Shown piece by piece: positions 5,893 through 7,976 of a DNA stretch of 7,976 nt (positions are counted from its first letter, which is position 1; every line of letters begins with the position of its first letter). Source of the stretch: Deltaproteobacteria bacterium. GTDB lineage: Bacteria; Desulfobacterota; Desulfarculia; Adiutricales; Adiutricaceae. The DNA lies in assembly GCA_031279155.1 (NCBI GenBank), contig JAITJB010000184.1:1-7976 (forward strand), written 5' to 3'. The notes beneath the pieces were generated by a model, which was not told where the DNA came from, ran no database searches, and saw only the letters and a list, made by a program, of their open reading frames with translations. The position numbers and the translations under genes were made by a program.

Positions 5893-7266
5893 TTACTTTA
5901 AGGACACAAGTTCCGGTTGTCCAGTTCTCTCCAAGACGCTATTCCATAATTCTCCCATAGGATCGACCTTTTTGCGCTCGCTAATAGCCATGGCAATGGG
6001 CACATGGACGAAGTGATCATTCCACTGGCCGATCAACAGATCGGTTTTGCCGGCCATGGCCGCGTGGGCGGCTTTTTGGCCTAGGAAGCTACAGAAGACC
6101 TGGTCGCTGGAATTGGCCGGGGCGCTGCGGATGATGTAACTAGGGTCAATGTACTTAAGGTTCATTTCCTGGCCTAGCTTTTTATAATAGCGGCGAATGG
6201 CTTCGGCCAATAATTGCCCTATATCTTTGTGGAGAGTGTTGCCGGAAGCGTCTTTTAGGACTTCGGCGCCTTGGAAAAACTTCTGACCAGCGCCTTCGGC
6301 CACCACGATGACGGCGTGGCCGCGAGACTTTAAGCGGTCGTGGAGTCTAGTTAAAAGCCCGCCTGGGCCGTCAATGTCAAAATCCACCTCCGGGATCAAG
6401 ACAAAGTTAGCGTCCCCCCTGGCCAGGGCCGCCGTTGAGGCGATAAAGCCAGAGTCGCGGCCCATTAACTTAACTAAGCCCACGCCAAAGGGCGCCCCCA
6501 AGGCTTCGGTGTGAGCGCTGCGGATAACTTCGGTGGCTACAGCTACAGCTGTCTCAAAACCAAATGACCTTGACACTAAATTAATGTCGTTATCAATGGT
6601 TTTGGGGATACCAACGACCGAAATTTTAAGCTGCCTATTTTTGATCTCGGAAGCCACGGCGTGAGCCCCGCGCAGGGTACCGTCGCCGCCAATACAAAAT
6701 AGGATGTTCATGTTAAGGCGCTCTAAGGAATCCACCAATTCCTCAACCGACTGGTCGCCCCTAGACGATCCCAATATGGTCCCGCCAAATTGATGGATTT
6801 CTGAGACCAAAACCGGGGTCAACTGGACCAAAGCGTGGCCAAAGGCTGGTATCAGCCCCTGATAGCCGTATTTTATGCCCAAGATGTTCTGGACCCGATA
6901 GCGATAAAAGAGAGTTAACACTAGCGAACGGATGACGTCATTTAGGCCAGGACACAATCCGCCAGCCGTTAAAATCCCGGCTCGTACTTTTGAGGGATCA
7001 AAATAAATCTTGCGCCTGGCGCCGGCCGGCTCAAAGCTATCGGGCGGTTGCCCGCTCTCCTTAAACCTTATGTAGGAATCCATGGTGGCGTTTTTCAATA
7101 CCCTGTGGCTCTCATCGGTGAAAGCGTCCCAGGCTATGGACTCTCCGCCTGGTCCACCGCGAGAGTAGCCCAATAGCGGCGAATCGATCTTAGGCGGTCC
7201 AAGGGATTCGACCTCAAACTCGTTAAAATCTTCTAACTCATTAGAAGTCGAGGTTTTTTTGGGCAT
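5893..7266 (-). CDS. pfkA: 6-phosphofructokinase, plant/spirochaete-type, probably ATP-dependent
   Basis: This cytosolic enzyme phosphorylates fructose 6-phosphate to the 1,6-bisphosphate, the committed step of glycolysis. At 457 residues it is much longer than E. coli PfkA (320), with about 90 extra N-terminal residues before the catalytic core. Core motifs in order are GILTAGGLCPGLND (97-110), GGDGTLRG (193-200), PKTIDND (221-227) with catalytic Asp225, MGRDSGF (268-274), IPEVDFD (291-297), AEGAGQ (323-328) and PSYIIRSAPANSSDQV (375-390). Gly196, at the position of E. coli Gly104, favours ATP; Lys222, at the position of Gly124, is the residue found in pyrophosphate enzymes. The Gly/Lys pair is known from plant and trypanosomatid ATP-dependent enzymes. 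GAGGT lies 5 bases before the ATG. The gene stands alone, with cydAB downstream under its own promoter. Confidence 0.94.
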   Translation of the reverse strand: MPKKTSTSNELEDFNEFEVESLGPPKIDSPLLGYSRGGPGGESIAWDAFTDESHRVLKNATMDSYIRFKESGQPPDSFEPAGARRKIYFDPSKVRAGILTAGGLCPGLNDVIRSLVLTLFYRYRVQNILGIKYGYQGLIPAFGHALVQLTPVLVSEIHQFGGTILGSSRGDQSVEELVDSLERLNMNILFCIGGDGTLRGAHAVASEIKNRQLKISVVGIPKTIDNDINLVSRSFGFETAVAVATEVIRSAHTEALGAPFGVGLVKLMGRDSGFIASTAALARGDANFVLIPEVDFDIDGPGGLLTRLHDRLKSRGHAVIVVAEGAGQKFFQGAEVLKDASGNTLHKDIGQLLAEAIRRYYKKLGQEMNLKYIDPSYIIRSAPANSSDQVFCSFLGQKAAHAAMAGKTDLLIGQWNDHFVHVPIAMAISERKKVDPMGELWNSVLERTGQPELVSLK

Positions 7267-7280
7267 TGGTTACCTCAATT

Positions 7281-7309
7281 TTGGGCCTTTTTATCAAAAG
7301 AAAGCCCAA
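7281..7309 (-). promoter_or_regulatory. Hairpin in the pfk leader
   Basis: TTGGGC (7281-7286) and GCCCAA (7304-7309) bound an inverted repeat that extends to about nine pairs, including one G-U. On the minus strand it ends about five bases before the GAGGT ribosome binding site of pfk. It could influence translation or stability of the pfk message. No ligand-binding RNA family is recognised. Confidence 0.35.
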
Positions 7310-7344
7310 CAAGTAGCTAGGACCACTGGTTGCGTTGTTGCGGC

Positions 7345-7373
7345 AGTATAACCACATCCTGGTGGAGTTTTAA
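7345..7373 (-). promoter_or_regulatory. Possible pfk promoter
   Basis: TATACT (minus strand, 7350-7345) is a good -10 element; 17 bases upstream is a poor -35 (TTAAAA, 7373-7368). The start would lie near 7338, giving a leader of about 70 bases that includes the hairpin at 7281-7309. It is the best candidate in the region but is not strong. Confidence 0.35.
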
Positions 7374-7376
7374 GAG

Positions 7377-7408
7377 GCGGGCGGCTTGAAAGAAGCCGTC
7401 TGTTTTTT
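7377..7408 (+). terminator. Strong intrinsic terminator, + strand
   Basis: GCGGGCGGCTT (7377-7387) pairs over eleven positions, three of them G-U, with AAGCCGTCTGT (7393-7403) around a GAAAG loop. Six Ts follow at 7403-7408. On the minus strand there is no T-run, so it works only in the + direction. Confidence 0.75.
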
Positions 7409-7437
7409 ATTATAGCTTACGCCTGCTAATCAAACAA

Positions 7438-7587
7438 GAGCCTATCATTTTTAGTCAGAAAATGGACCCTGCCAAAGCCTAAAAATCACGATCCAGAATA
7501 TAGGCTCATTGTAAAATAAGAATTAAAAAATAGTAAAGTAAGCTTAATACTTTACTTTCACAATAGCTTTGATTTTTTTAGGCTCAT
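7438..7587. repeat. Cluster of AGCCTA/TAGGCT inverted repeats in AT-rich DNA
   Basis: Four copies of one short motif lie within 150 bases: GAGCCTAT (7438-7445) and AGCCTAAAAATCA (7476-7488) in one orientation, ATAGGCTC (7500-7507) and TGATTTTTTTAGGCT (7570-7584) in the other. The first and third are exact inverted copies; the second and fourth match except for two extra Ts. A separate 9-bp perfect inverted repeat, AGTAAAGTA (7532-7540) with TACTTTACT (7548-7556), lies in between. TAGGCTCAT also occurs as a direct repeat at 7501 and 7579. No gene is found here. The arrangement could be an operator cluster, a small palindromic repeat element or the scar of one. Confidence 0.5.
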
Positions 7588-7744
7588 CAGATTATTATCA
7601 TCGGACTTAGAAAACTAACGATCGAATAGTGAATCCTTCAAAATTAATTCTATCGGTTAAAAATTCAAAAAATTGTTTTTCCTGACTGTCTAGGGGCATG
7701 AAGTATGAAATAATATTCACCTTTAATTAAATCATCTACCTGAG

Positions 7745-7792
7745 GTTGCCGGGGCAAAACCGAAAGCATGCAGTGTTTTGATTGTAGGCAAC
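7745..7792 (+). ncRNA. Nested hairpin, candidate structured RNA
   Basis: Two perfect 6-bp stems are nested: GTTGCC (7745-7750) with GGCAAC (7787-7792), and inside it CAAAAC (7755-7760) with GTTTTG (7775-7780). A loop contains the palindrome GCATGC. On the + strand it is followed 21 bases later by a terminator with seven Ts, so it could be the body of a small RNA. On the minus strand it lies past the terminator of the neighbouring hydrolase gene. No known RNA family was recognised. Confidence 0.35.
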
Positions 7793-7803
7793 GGCCAAGA
7801 GCT

Positions 7804-7839
7804 AAAAAATTTTATGGGCGGGCTGCCCATGCTTTTTTT
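7804..7839. terminator. Bidirectional intrinsic terminator
   Basis: ATGGGC (7814-7819) and GCCCAT (7825-7830) form a GC-rich stem with a 5-base loop. On the + strand seven Ts follow at 7833-7839. On the minus strand AAAA then six Ts (7809-7804) follow. It lies directly past the stop of the minus-strand hydrolase gene, which it probably terminates. Confidence 0.75.
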
Positions 7840-7976
7840 CTACTCCCCAATTGAAGCCAAATAAGGTCGGATGGCTTCCTCCCAAGCCATATAGGCTTCA
7901 GGCGTAAGATGGAGGCCATCATAAGTAGTCATTTCCGGGCCTAGTAGGCCCTGACCACGGGATAAAACCATATTTA
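7840..7976 (-). CDS. SGNH/GDSL-type hydrolase, C-terminal end (partial)
   Basis: Only the last 44 codons are present; the gene continues past the end of the window. The frame ends in TAG at 7842-7840. It contains TTYDGLHLTPEAYMAWEEAI. The DGLHL block matches the DxxH motif (block V) that supplies the catalytic Asp and His in SGNH/GDSL esterases and acylhydrolases, and the aligned PEAYMAWEEAIRPYL helix is usual for the family's C-terminus. The nucleophile Ser block is outside the window, so substrate and location cannot be judged. Confidence 0.72.
   Translation of the reverse strand, partial: NMVLSRGQGLLGPEMTTYDGLHLTPEAYMAWEEAIRPYLASIGE

Larger units (their letters stand above)
7307..7408 (+). 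ncRNA. Candidate small RNA on the + strand, antisense to the pfk leader
   Basis: A strong + strand terminator (7377-7408) has no + strand gene in front of it: pfk runs the other way. The 70 bases before it can fold, pairing CAACAA (7307-7312) with TTGTTG (7335-7340) and ACCA (7351-7354) with TGGT (7360-7363). A transcript from here would be antisense to the pfk 5' leader and promoter. The promoter for it is not clear; a weak TTGGTT-17-TTTTAT at about 7266-7294 is the only candidate. Confidence 0.3.

Noticed and set aside
7438..7587. Replication origin with DnaA boxes
   Set aside because: The region is AT-rich and repeated, but no TTATCCACA-type boxes were found and no origin genes are near.
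7438..7840. CRISPR array
   Set aside because: The repeats are short, in opposite orientations and unevenly spaced, and there are no cas genes.

Overview
The window carries conserved energy-metabolism genes around a short, decayed accessory island. The mixture (nuoN in a nuo-type operon, a quinol bd oxidase, a long plant/spirochaete-type phosphofructokinase, near-balanced base composition, a YbiI-like zinc-finger protein) suggests a Gram-negative anaerobe or microaerobe, perhaps a Desulfobacterota (delta-proteobacterial) relative. That placement is an inference from gene types; no marker gene in the window fixes it.

Layout. 1-1737 (+): the last bases of an upstream gene (probably nuoM), then nuoN of respiratory complex I, then a 76-residue DksA/TraR-type zinc-finger protein 23 bases downstream. 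1738-2117: noncoding, with a candidate structured RNA ending in an intrinsic terminator and a cluster of TCGA-centred palindromes. 2118-3109 (-): a gene graveyard holding the C-terminal part of a Fic-family protein, an unrecognised fragment, a phospholipase-D/HKD-type nuclease tail, and what appears to be the 5' part of a group IIC intron. The intron's first 16 bases follow almost directly on the T-run of the cydAB terminator. 3111-5754 (-): the cydAB operon complete with terminator, both genes, a 5' leader with a hairpin, and a near-consensus sigma70 promoter. 5893-7266 (-): a 6-phosphofructokinase. 7267-7839: a 573-base noncoding stretch rich in structure (pfk leader hairpin, a + strand terminator with no + strand gene in front of it, a cluster of AGCCTA/TAGGCT inverted repeats, a nested hairpin, a bidirectional terminator). 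7840-7976 (-): the C-terminal end of an SGNH/GDSL-type hydrolase that continues beyond the window.

How the genes fit together: NuoN is a proton-pumping subunit of an NADH(or other donor):quinone oxidoreductase, and CydAB oxidises quinol with O2, so both act on the quinone pool. Phosphofructokinase commits sugar to glycolysis, the source of the reductant. No genes for cytochrome bd assembly (cydDC) or a cydX-like subunit are visible here. The most interesting points are the truncated group IIC intron at the cydAB terminator and the unexplained structured noncoding segments at 1879-1971, 7307-7408, 7438-7587 and 7745-7839. I see no CRISPR array, tRNA or rRNA.
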